NCBI GenBank assembly: GCA_003931895.1
Contig: RRZV01000018.1
Span: forward strand, 34,916-98,915
Length of the DNA: 64,000 nt
Origin: Mesohalobacter salilacus
GTDB taxonomy: Bacteria; Bacteroidota; Bacteroidia; Flavobacteriales; Flavobacteriaceae
Direction: 5' to 3'
Shown here: positions 34,924-44,660 of the stretch, piece by piece
Position numbering within the stretch: the stretch's first letter is position 1
Layout: each line of letters starts with the position of its first letter
The notes under the pieces: model-generated
The model's input: only the letters and a program-made list of their open reading frames with translations
The model's database searches: none
Told to the model about the DNA's origin: nothing
Made by a program: the position numbers and the translations under genes

Positions 34924-37900
34924 TTAAGCTTTATTTTCTTCACCTTCTTCCTCTTCTTTTTTAGCATTTTTGTCTGACAAGTCAATTTTAGTTCTGCTGC
35001 TTGTGTCAAACATAATCGGTGTTGCAATAAATACTGAAGAATATGTACCAACAACAACTCCAACAATTAAAGCAAACATAAACCCACGGATGCTATCTCC
35101 TCCAAAAATGAATATAGCGAGTAACACAACAAGTGTAGTAAAAGATGTATTTAATGTTCGGCTTAATGTAGAGCTTGCGCCAATATTGATAATTTTTGAG
35201 AGACTCCATTTAGGGTGAATATTGTAATATTCTCTAATTCTATCGAATACGACCACCGTATCATTCAAGGAGTACCCAATAACGGTTAAAATTGCTGCAA
35301 TAAATGCTTGATCAATTTCTAAACTAAATGGCATAAGACCATATAAAGCTGAGAAAATACCAAGTACAATTGTAGTATCATGAATAACTGCTACAACAGC
35401 ACCAACACTAAACTGCCAACGTCTAAATCGGATTAAAATATATAAGAACACAATAATAAGCGAACCAATAATGGCATAAAACGAAGCTTCTTTAATGTCG
35501 TCAGCTATGGTTGGGCCAACTTTCATTGATGACATTATTCCATATTCAGAATCGCTGCCTTCTGCTAGAGAAAATTCATCTAAAGTTAAGCCATCGGGTA
35601 AGTAAGTTTGAAAAGCACTATACATTTTATTGACAATTTCTTGATCAATTTCAATACCTTCCTGGTCAACTTTATAGTTGGTAGTAACTTTAACTTGATT
35701 GTCAGAGCCAAAAGTTTTAATATCGGCGCTTCCTAATTCTTCAATTAATGCAGACTCTAGTTCGTTGGCGTTTACAGATTGATCAAATCTAACGGTATAA
35801 GTTCGGCCACCAACAAAATCAACACCTTGGTTTAAACCTTTTGTTGATAATAAAAATATACTGATAAGGAGTAAAGTTCCAGAAATTATATAGGCTACTT
35901 TTCGTTTCGATAAAAAGTTAACATAAACGTCTTTTAGGAAATTTTTAGTTGCTACGGTTGAGAACGCAAGAGCCTTATTATTTTTACCATAACTATCTAA
36001 AAACAACCGGGTAATAAAAATAGCGGTAAATAAAGAAGTTAAAATACCAATAAGTAATGTGGTAGCGAAACCTTTGATAGGTCCTGTTCCAAATAATAAA
36101 AGAATAAGCCCTGTCAAGCCGGTAGTAATGTTTGCATCTAAAATAGATGATAATGCATTTTTGAAACCATCCTTAATGGCTTCGTATTGGGCTTTTCCTG
36201 CCGCTAGCTCTTCCTTGATACGTTCAAATATCAGAACGTTTGCATCAACAGACATACCAATAGTTAACACAATACCAGCAATACCGGGAAGGGTCAACAC
36301 AGCTTTGAGTCCAGCTAAAACACCGAAGATAAAAATGATATTGACTACTAAAGCAATATCGGCATATATACCAGCTTTACCATAGTAAAATACCATCCAT
36401 AAAAGCACTAATATTAGAGCTATTAAAAATGAGTTGATACCACTATCAATGGCTTCTTGACCTAAGGAAGGACCAACAATTTCACTTTGAATAATGTCTG
36501 CGGAAGCAGGTAACTTACCAGCCCTTAATACATTAGCTAAATCCTTTGCTTCTGTCACGGTAAAATCTCCACTAATTTGGCTATTACCGCCAGAAATTGG
36601 TCCATTTGAAACACCAGGGGCAGAATAAACTATGTTATCTAAAACAATAGCTATTTGGGTCTGATTTTCGTAAGCTTTTTTGGTCATTTCTTCCCAAATT
36701 TGAGAGCCGCGACCATTCATTTTCATGCTTACTACAACTTCTCCTGTTTGTGTGAATTCTTGTTTTGCATCAACGATAACAGAGCCACTGAGTTGAGGTT
36801 GATCTTTTCTATTGCCTTTAATAGCATAGAGCTCAATAACTTCACTTCCTTTAGCAGGTTTACCCCACTTGAATTCTAAAAATCGTTTTTCATTTTTTAA
36901 CAAGTTTCTTGCTTTTTCACTTTTTAAATAAGAAGAAACAATTGCAGTATCACTAATTTTAGCAACACCAAGTACTGCGGATTGTTGATTTTGTGACAAT
37001 TGTAATTTAGAAAAGAGTGGATTGGTTTTACTGAGTTGATTTTCCTCTGTTTCACCGTCTTCACTACTGTCTAATAAATCTTCAAGCTCTTGATCATTGC
37101 TTGTAGAATCTGTTTGAACTTCAGATTTTTCAGCATCAGGTTTACTGATAGAATCTTGTTTTGCTAAATTTCTAGCTGCAATTTTATCTGCTTCTATAAA
37201 AAAGTTAACAAGATCTCCAATTTGGTAAACTTCCCAAAATTCAAGTTGAGCGGTACTTTGTAAAAGTTTTTGAATTCTACTGATGTCCTTAGCGCCAGGC
37301 AATTCAACTAAAATTCGACCTGATTCACCTAGACGTTGAATGTTAGGTTGTGTGACTCCAAATTTGTCAATACGTTCTCGTATGACTTCAAATGCAGAAA
37401 CAATACTTTCGTCAATTTTTCTTCTAATAATAGGTTTTACTTCTTCATTGGTCATATTGAAGTTAACTTCATCAGATAAATCTTTGTTGGCAAAAATATT
37501 AGGTGAAGCCAATTTGGCTCCTTTAATATTATCAAATGCTTCAAAAAACAAGTTGATATAGGAATCTTGACTGTTTTTTTGTTTTTTAGAGGCCTCTGCA
37601 AGAGCTTTGTTAAAGTCTGGGTCATCTGAGCCATTGGCCATGTTTTTCAAGATATCTCTAACCGATATTTGAAGAATAACATTAATACCACCTTTTAAGT
37701 CAAGCCCTTTATTAAGCTCTTTATTTTTGGCGTCTTCGTAAGTGATACCAATGAAATAGGGTTCATTTTTGACAGAATCTAGATAGGCATTGACTTTTTC
37801 TTCTCTAAGGTCGGCGTAGTTTTTTTGATTTTCTGATATTTCAGCTTGAGCAAAATTTTCAGCATTATTTTCTATTTGACTTGCTATATATGTATAGGAA

Positions 37901-37965
37901 AGCTGGTAAATACATACTAAGCCAAACAAAATGGCAAATAATCTGATAAGTCCTTTATTGTGCAT
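34924..37965 (-). CDS. secDF: fused protein-export membrane protein SecDF
   Basis: About 1013 residues carrying SecD then SecF in one chain, the usual Bacteroidota arrangement. The SecD signature NKGLDLKGGINVIL is near the start, then a large periplasmic region with a Ser/Glu-rich insert (about 270-310). SecD membrane motif GMSVDANVLIFERIKEEL follows, and the SecF half contains GVDFVGGRTYTVRF and GYSLNDTVVVFDRIRE. It uses proton motive force to aid late Sec translocation. The ATG at 37965 was chosen because a promoter -7 element lies at 37999-38006, making an in-frame start at 38001 untenable. The acidic C-terminal tail (KEEEEGEENK) is notable. Confidence 0.96.
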   Translation of the reverse strand: MHNKGLIRLFAILFGLVCIYQLSYTYIASQIENNAENFAQAEISENQKNYADLREEKVNAYLDSVKNEPYFIGITYEDAKNKELNKGLDLKGGINVILQISVRDILKNMANGSDDPDFNKALAEASKKQKNSQDSYINLFFEAFDNIKGAKLASPNIFANKDLSDEVNFNMTNEEVKPIIRRKIDESIVSAFEVIRERIDKFGVTQPNIQRLGESGRILVELPGAKDISRIQKLLQSTAQLEFWEVYQIGDLVNFFIEADKIAARNLAKQDSISKPDAEKSEVQTDSTSNDQELEDLLDSSEDGETEENQLSKTNPLFSKLQLSQNQQSAVLGVAKISDTAIVSSYLKSEKARNLLKNEKRFLEFKWGKPAKGSEVIELYAIKGNRKDQPQLSGSVIVDAKQEFTQTGEVVVSMKMNGRGSQIWEEMTKKAYENQTQIAIVLDNIVYSAPGVSNGPISGGNSQISGDFTVTEAKDLANVLRAGKLPASADIIQSEIVGPSLGQEAIDSGINSFLIALILVLLWMVFYYGKAGIYADIALVVNIIFIFGVLAGLKAVLTLPGIAGIVLTIGMSVDANVLIFERIKEELAAGKAQYEAIKDGFKNALSSILDANITTGLTGLILLLFGTGPIKGFATTLLIGILTSLFTAIFITRLFLDSYGKNNKALAFSTVATKNFLKDVYVNFLSKRKVAYIISGTLLLISIFLLSTKGLNQGVDFVGGRTYTVRFDQSVNANELESALIEELGSADIKTFGSDNQVKVTTNYKVDQEGIEIDQEIVNKMYSAFQTYLPDGLTLDEFSLAEGSDSEYGIMSSMKVGPTIADDIKEASFYAIIGSLIIVFLYILIRFRRWQFSVGAVVAVIHDTTIVLGIFSALYGLMPFSLEIDQAFIAAILTVIGYSLNDTVVVFDRIREYYNIHPKWSLSKIINIGASSTLSRTLNTSFTTLVVLLAIFIFGGDSIRGFMFALIVGVVVGTYSSVFIATPIMFDTSSRTKIDLSDKNAKKEEEEGEENKA

Positions 37966-37998
37966 TTTAATAAAATTAGGTGTGTCTAAAAAATCGCA

Positions 37999-38028
37999 CA
38001 AATATAGGCTTTCATAAATAAATCACAA
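37999..38028 (-). promoter_or_regulatory. Bacteroidota-type promoter of secDF
   Basis: On the minus strand: TTG, 19 bases, TATATTTG, an exact -7 match with optimal spacing. It places the transcript start about 25 bases before the ATG at 37965. Confidence 0.75.
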
Positions 38029-38073
38029 TAATTTTGAAGCAAATATTTAAAAGCGACTATTTTGACAAAATAA

Positions 38074-38101
38074 AAGCCCTAACTGATTTCAGATAGAGCT
38101 T
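38074..38101 (-). terminator. weak terminator after the DUF2911 gene
   Basis: An interrupted stem (AAGC/GCTT plus CTG/CAG) with a T-rich tract on the minus strand, 28 bases past the DUF2911 stop. Plausible but imperfect. Confidence 0.5.
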
Positions 38102-38128
38102 GTTATTAGAAGTTTGTATTTTACAATA

Positions 38129-38971
38129 TTAGTATGCGCCCCATTCTTTTAAAGAAGCTTTATTCATATTAACATAATCTCTGTTACCTGCTTTTTCTGC
38201 TGCTTCAAGTGATTGTTTTGCTAAATTAATAGCTTCATTTTTCTCACCTGCTTTAGCATAAATCAATGATTGCTGTCTCAGCATCCAAAACGGTTTATCT
38301 TCACGTAGCTCCATAGCTTTATCTATCCATTGTCTTGCTTGGTTAATATCCCTATCGGTTTCTAAAAAGTAAACAGCTGCGTTGAAGTAATCAGTTGGTT
38401 TTGGGTTTTGCATTGCTTTTTCAATACTAGCCATGACCATTTTGTCGGTTGGGACTTCAATAGGAATATTTACAGCAGTATTTTCCCATTTTAAAATCAA
38501 ATGAGCAGTTTCTTTAGTGAAATGATTAAAGTCTATTGTAAAAGCTTCTGTATGAGTAGGCAGTTGTTTTGACTCAACCTTAGTTTCTACAATAATTTTT
38601 GATTCATCCCATTCTTGAGGTGTCCCCCAGTTGTCAGTTGTAGAATATAAATAGATAGCCCATTCATTTTTGCCTGGCTTAGAAAATAAAGCATAAGTTC
38701 CAGCTTTAACTTTCTGACCATTAAATAATATATTTTGATCAAAACTAATTGTGGTATTGAGGTTAGCCCCAGTTCTCCATAGTTTATCATAAGGCACTAA
38801 ACCGCCAAAAATATCTCGTTCGTTTACGGAAGGTCTTGAATATTTTACCTCAAATTGAGTAAGACCAACAACTTGATTTAAGGTTGCTGAGGGACTTGGT
38901 TGAGGCGCTTGTACTTGGGCTTGTATACTAAAAGTTGCCAAAAAAAATAAGAAGATAATAATACGTTTCAT
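38129..38971 (-). CDS. DUF2911 domain-containing exported protein with TPR-like tail
   Basis: 280 residues. A signal peptide covers about 1-18, followed by the DUF2911 domain (about 20-170: SPSATLNQVVGLTQFEVKYSRPSVN, RTGANLNTTISF, GTYALFSKPGKNEW). Helical repeats (about 190-275) with alanine-rich TPR-like spacing complete it. The function of the family is unknown; it is widespread in Bacteroidota. Confidence 0.87.
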   Translation of the reverse strand: MKRIIIFLFFLATFSIQAQVQAPQPSPSATLNQVVGLTQFEVKYSRPSVNERDIFGGLVPYDKLWRTGANLNTTISFDQNILFNGQKVKAGTYALFSKPGKNEWAIYLYSTTDNWGTPQEWDESKIIVETKVESKQLPTHTEAFTIDFNHFTKETAHLILKWENTAVNIPIEVPTDKMVMASIEKAMQNPKPTDYFNAAVYFLETDRDINQARQWIDKAMELREDKPFWMLRQQSLIYAKAGEKNEAINLAKQSLEAAEKAGNRDYVNMNKASLKEWGAY

Positions 38972-39078
38972 AAGGTTTGGATTTTAAATTTTATTATTCA
39001 ATATTAGGGTTTTATAAAAAAAAAACCTTAATTTGTAAACAAAAATTAATCTAAAGTTAACAATTCAATATTAAAATT

Positions 39079-41799
39079 ATGCTAAAACAAATACTTATTA
39101 CGGCTGTTTGTATTCTTACATTTAGCCTTTCTAATGCACAAAGAAATTATTGGAATTCCGTCAATGAAGGTTCCATAAACGTTAATGAAGGTGATGTTAT
39201 TGATTATGACATAACTGTTAAAAAAGCTGAATATTTTCAGTTCGATAAAACTAGTATAGAGTCTTATCTTAGTTCTGCACCGAACAGAAATAATTCTGAT
39301 AGTAGTGACATCGTTTTAAGTATACCCAACCATACAGGTGAAGAAGAACTCTATGAAATGTTTAAGGTACAAACTTTATCACCACAATTGGCTATAAATT
39401 ATCCTCAAATAAATTCCTATGTTGGTAAGAGCGTTAATCCTAGGGATGCTAGTATACTTAGAGTAACTGTTACTCCTCAAGGGTTTTATGCAATGATTTT
39501 AAAACCTGATTTGGGTCAAGTTTTTATCAATCCTTATGATAAAAGTGGTCAATATTACATGTCTTATTTAAAGTCATATGTTATAGACCAAACTCATCCC
39601 AATTGTGAATTTACAGGAGATAATACAATTTTAGGAAGTCCTTCTAATCAAACTCAAAATGAGACTCTAGTTGTAGATGATAGTACATTAAGGACTTATG
39701 ATTTAGCTTTAGCTTCTACAGGGGAGTATTCACAATTCCAGATTAATCAAGCTGGTTTGGGTAGTGCTCCTCAAGCCCAACAAATTGCTGCTGTTTTGGC
39801 GGCAATGGTAGTAAGTGTAGATAGAGTAAATCAAATTTACGAAAGAGATTTTGGCGTAAGCTTACAGCTCGTTCCCAATACAGACCAACTTATTTTTTTG
39901 AATGCCAGCACAGACCCTTATACCAATAACAACGGCGGTGTGATGTTAGGTCAAAATCAGGCAGAAATAGATTCTACTATTGGTTCAGGAAATTATGACG
40001 TAGGTCACGTATTTAGTACTGGTGGCGGTGGAATTGCCGGTTTAGGTGTTATATGTGTAAACAATCAAAAGGCGCGAGGTGTAACAGGTTCTCCAAACCC
40101 AGTAGGCGATCCCTTTGATATTGATTTTGTTGCTCACGAATTAGGCCATCAGTTTGGTGCTAATCACACTCAAAATAATAACTGTGCAAGAAATTCAGCA
40201 ACAGCGGTTGAGCCAGGTAGTGCTAATACCATTATGGGTTATGCAGGTATTTGCCCACCAAATGTTCAAAGTAACAGTGATGCGCATTTCCACCAAATTA
40301 GTATAGATGAAATATTTACAAATTTATCAAGTGGACCTGCATCTAGCTGTGGTGTATTTACATCTCAATCTAATACAGCTCCTACAATTACACCTTTACC
40401 TAATTTCACTATCCCAAACGGAACAGCTTTCTTCTTAGAGGTCGATGCTGTTGATGCTGAAAACGATGCTTTAACTTATAATTGGGAGCAAATTAATAAT
40501 GATATTTCTCCACAACCTCCAGTGCCTACTTCTACTGTAGGCCCAAACTTCAGATCATTACCTTCAAAAACTGAATCGCGTAGATATTTTCCTGAATTCA
40601 ATAGCGTCTTAAATAATAACTTAGCACCAACATGGGAAGTCGTTCCAACCGTAGCTAGAAGTATGAACTTTGCAGTAACTGTAAGAGATAATAATATACA
40701 GGTTGGCCAGTCTTCAAGAGATATTACAACAGTAAACTTTGCAAATGTTGGTCCTTTTGAAGTGACTTCACAAAATACAACTGGAATAAATTGGTTGCCT
40801 GGAGAAACAAGAACAATCACTTGGAATGTAGCTGGAACAACTGCTAATGGTATAAATACGAGTAATGTAAACATCTTGTTGTCTACCGATGGTGGTCAAA
40901 CTTTCAATACTGTTCTGGCCTCTAATACTGCTAATGATGGTACTGAAGATATTGTTGTGCCATCCTCTTTGCAAGCTCCATTTTGTAGAATAATGGTCGA
41001 GCCTGTAGACAACATATATTACGCTTTGAATTCCGAAGATTTCTCTATAGACACAGTTGTTAATACGAGCTGTGATAATTTTACAAATACTACTGCTGTA
41101 CCCATACCAGATGGTGCTGGAGCAAATCAACAAGGCACTGCAGTTCAAAGTGTTATAAACATACCGAATGACATCTCAAATATTGATGATATAAATATCA
41201 CTTTGGATGTCTCACATACTTGGATGAATGATTTGGTTTTTCAGTTAGTTAATCCTAATGCAGACGTTATTGTATTGTGGGGAAGAAACTGCAGTGATGA
41301 AGATGGATTTAATATTGTTTTTAATGACAACGGTGTAGGTCTACCAGCACCTAACTCTACATGTGCAAATCCATTGACAGGAACATTTGCACCAGTAGAT
41401 ACCAATACAGATTTAGCAACAATTTTTGGTTCAGGCACACAAGGTGACTGGACGCTTGTATTTGCTGATTTTTTTAATGGTGATACTGGTTCTTTGAACT
41501 CTTGGGAAATTGAAATCTGCTCAACAACCTTTTCTGTTGAAGATAATTCAATTAATGGGTTTTCAATTTCTCCAAATCCAAATAGAGGAATATTTAATTT
41601 AAGCTTTAACCAACCTATTGGTGATGACTCAAAAGTTTCAATTTATGATTTACAAGGTCGATTAGTTGAAACTTTAAGTTTTGATACTAGTTCTGCAAGT
41701 CAAAGAGTAGAGTTAAAAAACCAATACCAAAGCGGCGTTTATTTACTAGAGGTCTCTAATGAAAACGGAAAATCAGTCAATAAACTAATTATTGAATGA
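39079..41799 (+). CDS. secreted reprolysin-like metalloprotease with P-domain and T9SS tail (paralogue 1)
   Basis: 906 residues. A signal peptide covers 1-20, then a propeptide-like region and an M12B-type metalloprotease domain with HELGHQFGANHT (zinc site near residue 353) and a downstream Met-turn (TIMGYAGICP). Beta domains follow (about 435-640), then a proprotein-convertase P-domain (about 685-815: GTQGDWTLVFADFF ... LNSWEIEIC). A type A T9SS tail ends the protein (FSISPNPNRGIFNL ... KLIIE). It is likely a cell-surface or released protease. The next gene is a full-length paralogue. Confidence 0.92.
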   Translation: MLKQILITAVCILTFSLSNAQRNYWNSVNEGSINVNEGDVIDYDITVKKAEYFQFDKTSIESYLSSAPNRNNSDSSDIVLSIPNHTGEEELYEMFKVQTLSPQLAINYPQINSYVGKSVNPRDASILRVTVTPQGFYAMILKPDLGQVFINPYDKSGQYYMSYLKSYVIDQTHPNCEFTGDNTILGSPSNQTQNETLVVDDSTLRTYDLALASTGEYSQFQINQAGLGSAPQAQQIAAVLAAMVVSVDRVNQIYERDFGVSLQLVPNTDQLIFLNASTDPYTNNNGGVMLGQNQAEIDSTIGSGNYDVGHVFSTGGGGIAGLGVICVNNQKARGVTGSPNPVGDPFDIDFVAHELGHQFGANHTQNNNCARNSATAVEPGSANTIMGYAGICPPNVQSNSDAHFHQISIDEIFTNLSSGPASSCGVFTSQSNTAPTITPLPNFTIPNGTAFFLEVDAVDAENDALTYNWEQINNDISPQPPVPTSTVGPNFRSLPSKTESRRYFPEFNSVLNNNLAPTWEVVPTVARSMNFAVTVRDNNIQVGQSSRDITTVNFANVGPFEVTSQNTTGINWLPGETRTITWNVAGTTANGINTSNVNILLSTDGGQTFNTVLASNTANDGTEDIVVPSSLQAPFCRIMVEPVDNIYYALNSEDFSIDTVVNTSCDNFTNTTAVPIPDGAGANQQGTAVQSVINIPNDISNIDDINITLDVSHTWMNDLVFQLVNPNADVIVLWGRNCSDEDGFNIVFNDNGVGLPAPNSTCANPLTGTFAPVDTNTDLATIFGSGTQGDWTLVFADFFNGDTGSLNSWEIEICSTTFSVEDNSINGFSISPNPNRGIFNLSFNQPIGDDSKVSIYDLQGRLVETLSFDTSSASQRVELKNQYQSGVYLLEVSNENGKSVNKLIIE

Positions 41800-41827
41800 T
41801 AGAAAGTAGTTTTTTATAAAATTTTTA

Positions 41828-41858
41828 AAGCTGCAATTAAGTTTGCAGCTTTTTTTTC
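41828..41858 (+). terminator. terminator between the two metalloprotease genes
   Basis: AAGCTGCA and TGCAGCTT form an 8-bp stem followed by eight T residues, 28 bases after the first protease gene. The two paralogues are therefore probably separate transcripts. Confidence 0.82.
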
Positions 41859-41910
41859 GACTTAAATTTGTATTTAGTTTGCTATGTGTATATTTACAAA
41901 AAAAAATAAT

Positions 41911-44583
41911 ATGAAATATTTTATTGGTATTTTTACGTTGTTTATAACGTCTTCGCTATTATCTCAGAGTAATTTTTGGACTGAAAAGAATATTAACAAT
42001 ATCTCTGAAGATGATATTATTAATTACGAAACTCAAGTTTCACAATTCAGTACTTATGAATTAGATGAAGCTTCATTGCTTAATGTGCTTCAAAATGCTC
42101 CAAGAAGGTTTCAACAATCAACTTCTAGTGTTCTGATTAATATTCCTTATGGTCAGAATACCTTTGGGGTATTTGAAATTTTTGAAGTTCAGACACTTGC
42201 GCCTGGTCTTGCTAGTAATTATCCTAATATAAAGTCTTATGTAGGTAAACACAGAGGACAAAGTTCTGATCGGTTGAGAATCACGCTTACTCCTCATGGT
42301 TTGTATTTTAAAATTTTTAGTGACCAAGGTTCAATTTATATAAACCCGATGACAAAAAATTTGTCTTACTATAAAGTTTTTAAAAGTGAAGATGCTGTAT
42401 TTCCAGAGTTAATTTGTGATTTTGAATCCAATCTAGAAAATGAAGTTGCTTCATCTCCTTCTATGGATGTCGTTGAAAATGTAGTAGATGACTCAACTTT
42501 TAGAATTTATCGCTTAGCAGGGGCGGCAAATGGTGAGTATTCAACTTTTCACGTGAACCAAGCCGGCGTGTCTAATGGGACTACAACACAAAAAAAATCT
42601 GCTGTTCTTGCAGCAATGACTGTTTCTTTAGATAGAGTAAATGGTATACTTGAAAATGATTTATCAATTAATCTTCAATTTATTTCTAACACAGATAACT
42701 TTATTTTCTTAGATCCAGCTACAGATCCATACTCAAACCCTAATAATACTGGTGTTATCCTTAATGAAAATAACAATTTTATGCCGGGGGCTGTTGGTGA
42801 TGCAAACTATGATATAGGTCATGTTTATACCACAGCACCAGGAGGAGTTGCATTTGTTGGCGCTCTATGTAATGATAACATAAAAGCTGGTGGTGTTTCA
42901 GGCACATCAAGCCCAGTAGGTGATGGCTTCGACTTAATATTAGCTCATGAATTTGGCCATCAATTAGGAGCTTCTCATTCTTACAATAATTTTTGTAGTG
43001 GTAACCGATCTGATAATTCTGTTTATGAAGCTGGAAGTGGTGTGACGGTTATGTCATATGCCGGGATATGCACACCAAATGTACAAAACAACAGATATGA
43101 TCACTATCACCCTGGTAGTTTACTACAAATGTTCAATGTGATTTCAAACACTTCTTGTGCACAAACTTCAACTATATCTAACGACCCACCTATTATAACG
43201 CCTGATTTAGATTTTACAATACCAAAAAGAACACCATTTATTTTAGAAGCACAGGCAAGCGACCCTAATAATGATGCTTTAACTTATAACTGGGAGCAGT
43301 TTGATAATGAATTAGGTACACAGCCTCCTGTTTCAAGTTCAACAACAGGCCCTTTGTTTAGAGGTTTTAGGCCAACGACAACCCCAAAACGATACTTCCC
43401 ACGTCTTGAAACAGTTTTAGACAATCAAAACCAAACTTTATGGGAAGTACTCCCTAACGTTGCCAGAAGCATGGATTTTGTAGTGACAGTTAGAGATAAT
43501 AATGTACAAGGTGGGCAAAGTGACCAAGATTTAGTAATTGTTAATGTTGTCAACGTCGGACCTTTTGAAGTGACATCTCAAAATACATCTGGTATAACAT
43601 GGAATCCAGGTGATACCGAAACTATAACCTGGAATGTTGCAGGTACTGATGCAAACGGTATTGATGCAAGTGAAGTTGATATTTTGTTATCAACCAATGC
43701 TGGAATAAGTTTTGATCATGTTTTAGCCCAAAACACACCTAATGATGGTACCCAAGATATCACAGTACCATTTGGTTTAGTAGGAGACCAATCAAGAATA
43801 ATGGTTAAAGCTTCAGACAATATCTTTTTCTCAGTAAACGATGAATTTATTAGTGTAAATGCAATTTGTGAAAACGGAAGTAATACATCTACAACTAGCA
43901 TACCTGATGGTATGGGTTTTGTAGGTCCTATGCCGGGTCCTCCTGCTGAATCTGTAATAAATATTTCACAAAACGACCTTGTTGCTAGCGTTTCCTTGAA
44001 TGTAAACCTAAGTCACAACAGATTAAATGACATAGAAATAGAATTAGAATCGCCAGACGGGCAAGTTGTGCAACTTTGGGATCGCGATTTGTGTAATGCA
44101 GATGCTTTGGACTTAAGGTTTGTAGAAGGTGGTATAGCTCTTCCTACTAGTAATTGTGAAGATGTTTTAGGAGGTGCTTTCCAACCAGTTGGGAGCTTGT
44201 CTGATTTTGAAGGTGGAAACACGGCTGGATCATGGACACTCAGAGTTACTGACTTCTTTTTAGGTAATACAGGTTCCATTAATTCTTGGTCTATTGAGGT
44301 TTGTTCCGCAGAATTCCTTGACTCTGAATCTTTTGATCAAGATATCATCTTTAGTTTTTATCCTAACCCGTCAGATAACTTTGTAACTCTTCAATTTAAT
44401 CAAGTATCTAAAAATACTAGCATACAAATTTACGATATAACAGGTCGTTTAGTTAAGTCTATAAATAATGATAAATCTTTAAAAACTCAAAAAGTAGATG
44501 TAAGTCAATTTAGCCAGGGCACATATTTTCTTAAAGTCAATCAAGATAATATGCAAACTGTAAAAAAATTGATAGTCAATTAA
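41911..44583 (+). CDS. secreted reprolysin-like metalloprotease with P-domain and T9SS tail (paralogue 2)
   Basis: About 890 residues, same architecture as its upstream neighbour: signal peptide, zinc motif HEFGHQLGASHS near residue 347, Met-turn TVMSYAGICTP, beta domains with PFEVTSQNTSGITW shared nearly word for word, a P-domain (SINSWSIEVC) and a T9SS tail (FSFYPNPSDNFVTLQF ... KLIVN). The ATG at 41911 begins a clean signal peptide; nine upstream residues from 41884 are charged and unlikely. It arose by tandem duplication. Confidence 0.92.
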   Translation: MKYFIGIFTLFITSSLLSQSNFWTEKNINNISEDDIINYETQVSQFSTYELDEASLLNVLQNAPRRFQQSTSSVLINIPYGQNTFGVFEIFEVQTLAPGLASNYPNIKSYVGKHRGQSSDRLRITLTPHGLYFKIFSDQGSIYINPMTKNLSYYKVFKSEDAVFPELICDFESNLENEVASSPSMDVVENVVDDSTFRIYRLAGAANGEYSTFHVNQAGVSNGTTTQKKSAVLAAMTVSLDRVNGILENDLSINLQFISNTDNFIFLDPATDPYSNPNNTGVILNENNNFMPGAVGDANYDIGHVYTTAPGGVAFVGALCNDNIKAGGVSGTSSPVGDGFDLILAHEFGHQLGASHSYNNFCSGNRSDNSVYEAGSGVTVMSYAGICTPNVQNNRYDHYHPGSLLQMFNVISNTSCAQTSTISNDPPIITPDLDFTIPKRTPFILEAQASDPNNDALTYNWEQFDNELGTQPPVSSSTTGPLFRGFRPTTTPKRYFPRLETVLDNQNQTLWEVLPNVARSMDFVVTVRDNNVQGGQSDQDLVIVNVVNVGPFEVTSQNTSGITWNPGDTETITWNVAGTDANGIDASEVDILLSTNAGISFDHVLAQNTPNDGTQDITVPFGLVGDQSRIMVKASDNIFFSVNDEFISVNAICENGSNTSTTSIPDGMGFVGPMPGPPAESVINISQNDLVASVSLNVNLSHNRLNDIEIELESPDGQVVQLWDRDLCNADALDLRFVEGGIALPTSNCEDVLGGAFQPVGSLSDFEGGNTAGSWTLRVTDFFLGNTGSINSWSIEVCSAEFLDSESFDQDIIFSFYPNPSDNFVTLQFNQVSKNTSIQIYDITGRLVKSINNDKSLKTQKVDVSQFSQGTYFLKVNQDNMQTVKKLIVN

Positions 44584-44602
44584 AATAGTTTGAAATTAGC
44601 AC

Positions 44603-44635
44603 AAAAAAGCCTGTCGATTTCGATAGGCTTTTTTA
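44603..44635. terminator. bidirectional terminator
   Basis: AAAAAAGCCT and AGGCTTTTTT with further pairing (TCG/CGA) around a short loop; A-run and T-run flanks serve the protease gene (plus) and the alpha/beta hydrolase gene (minus). Confidence 0.88.
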
Positions 44636-44660
44636 ATGATATAAATAAATTTATTATTTA

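Noticed and set aside
34970..35218. 82-codon plus-strand ORF inside secDF
   Set aside because: Antisense shadow of a well-conserved coding region with no independent features.
38001..38001. secDF start at 38001
   Set aside because: A promoter -7 element covers 37999-38006 and the first 12 residues are unlike SecD; the ATG at 37965 fits better.
40476..40874. 132-codon minus-strand ORF opposite metalloprotease 1
   Set aside because: Lies within the reading frame of a clear protease with signal, zinc site and sorting tail; no supporting features.
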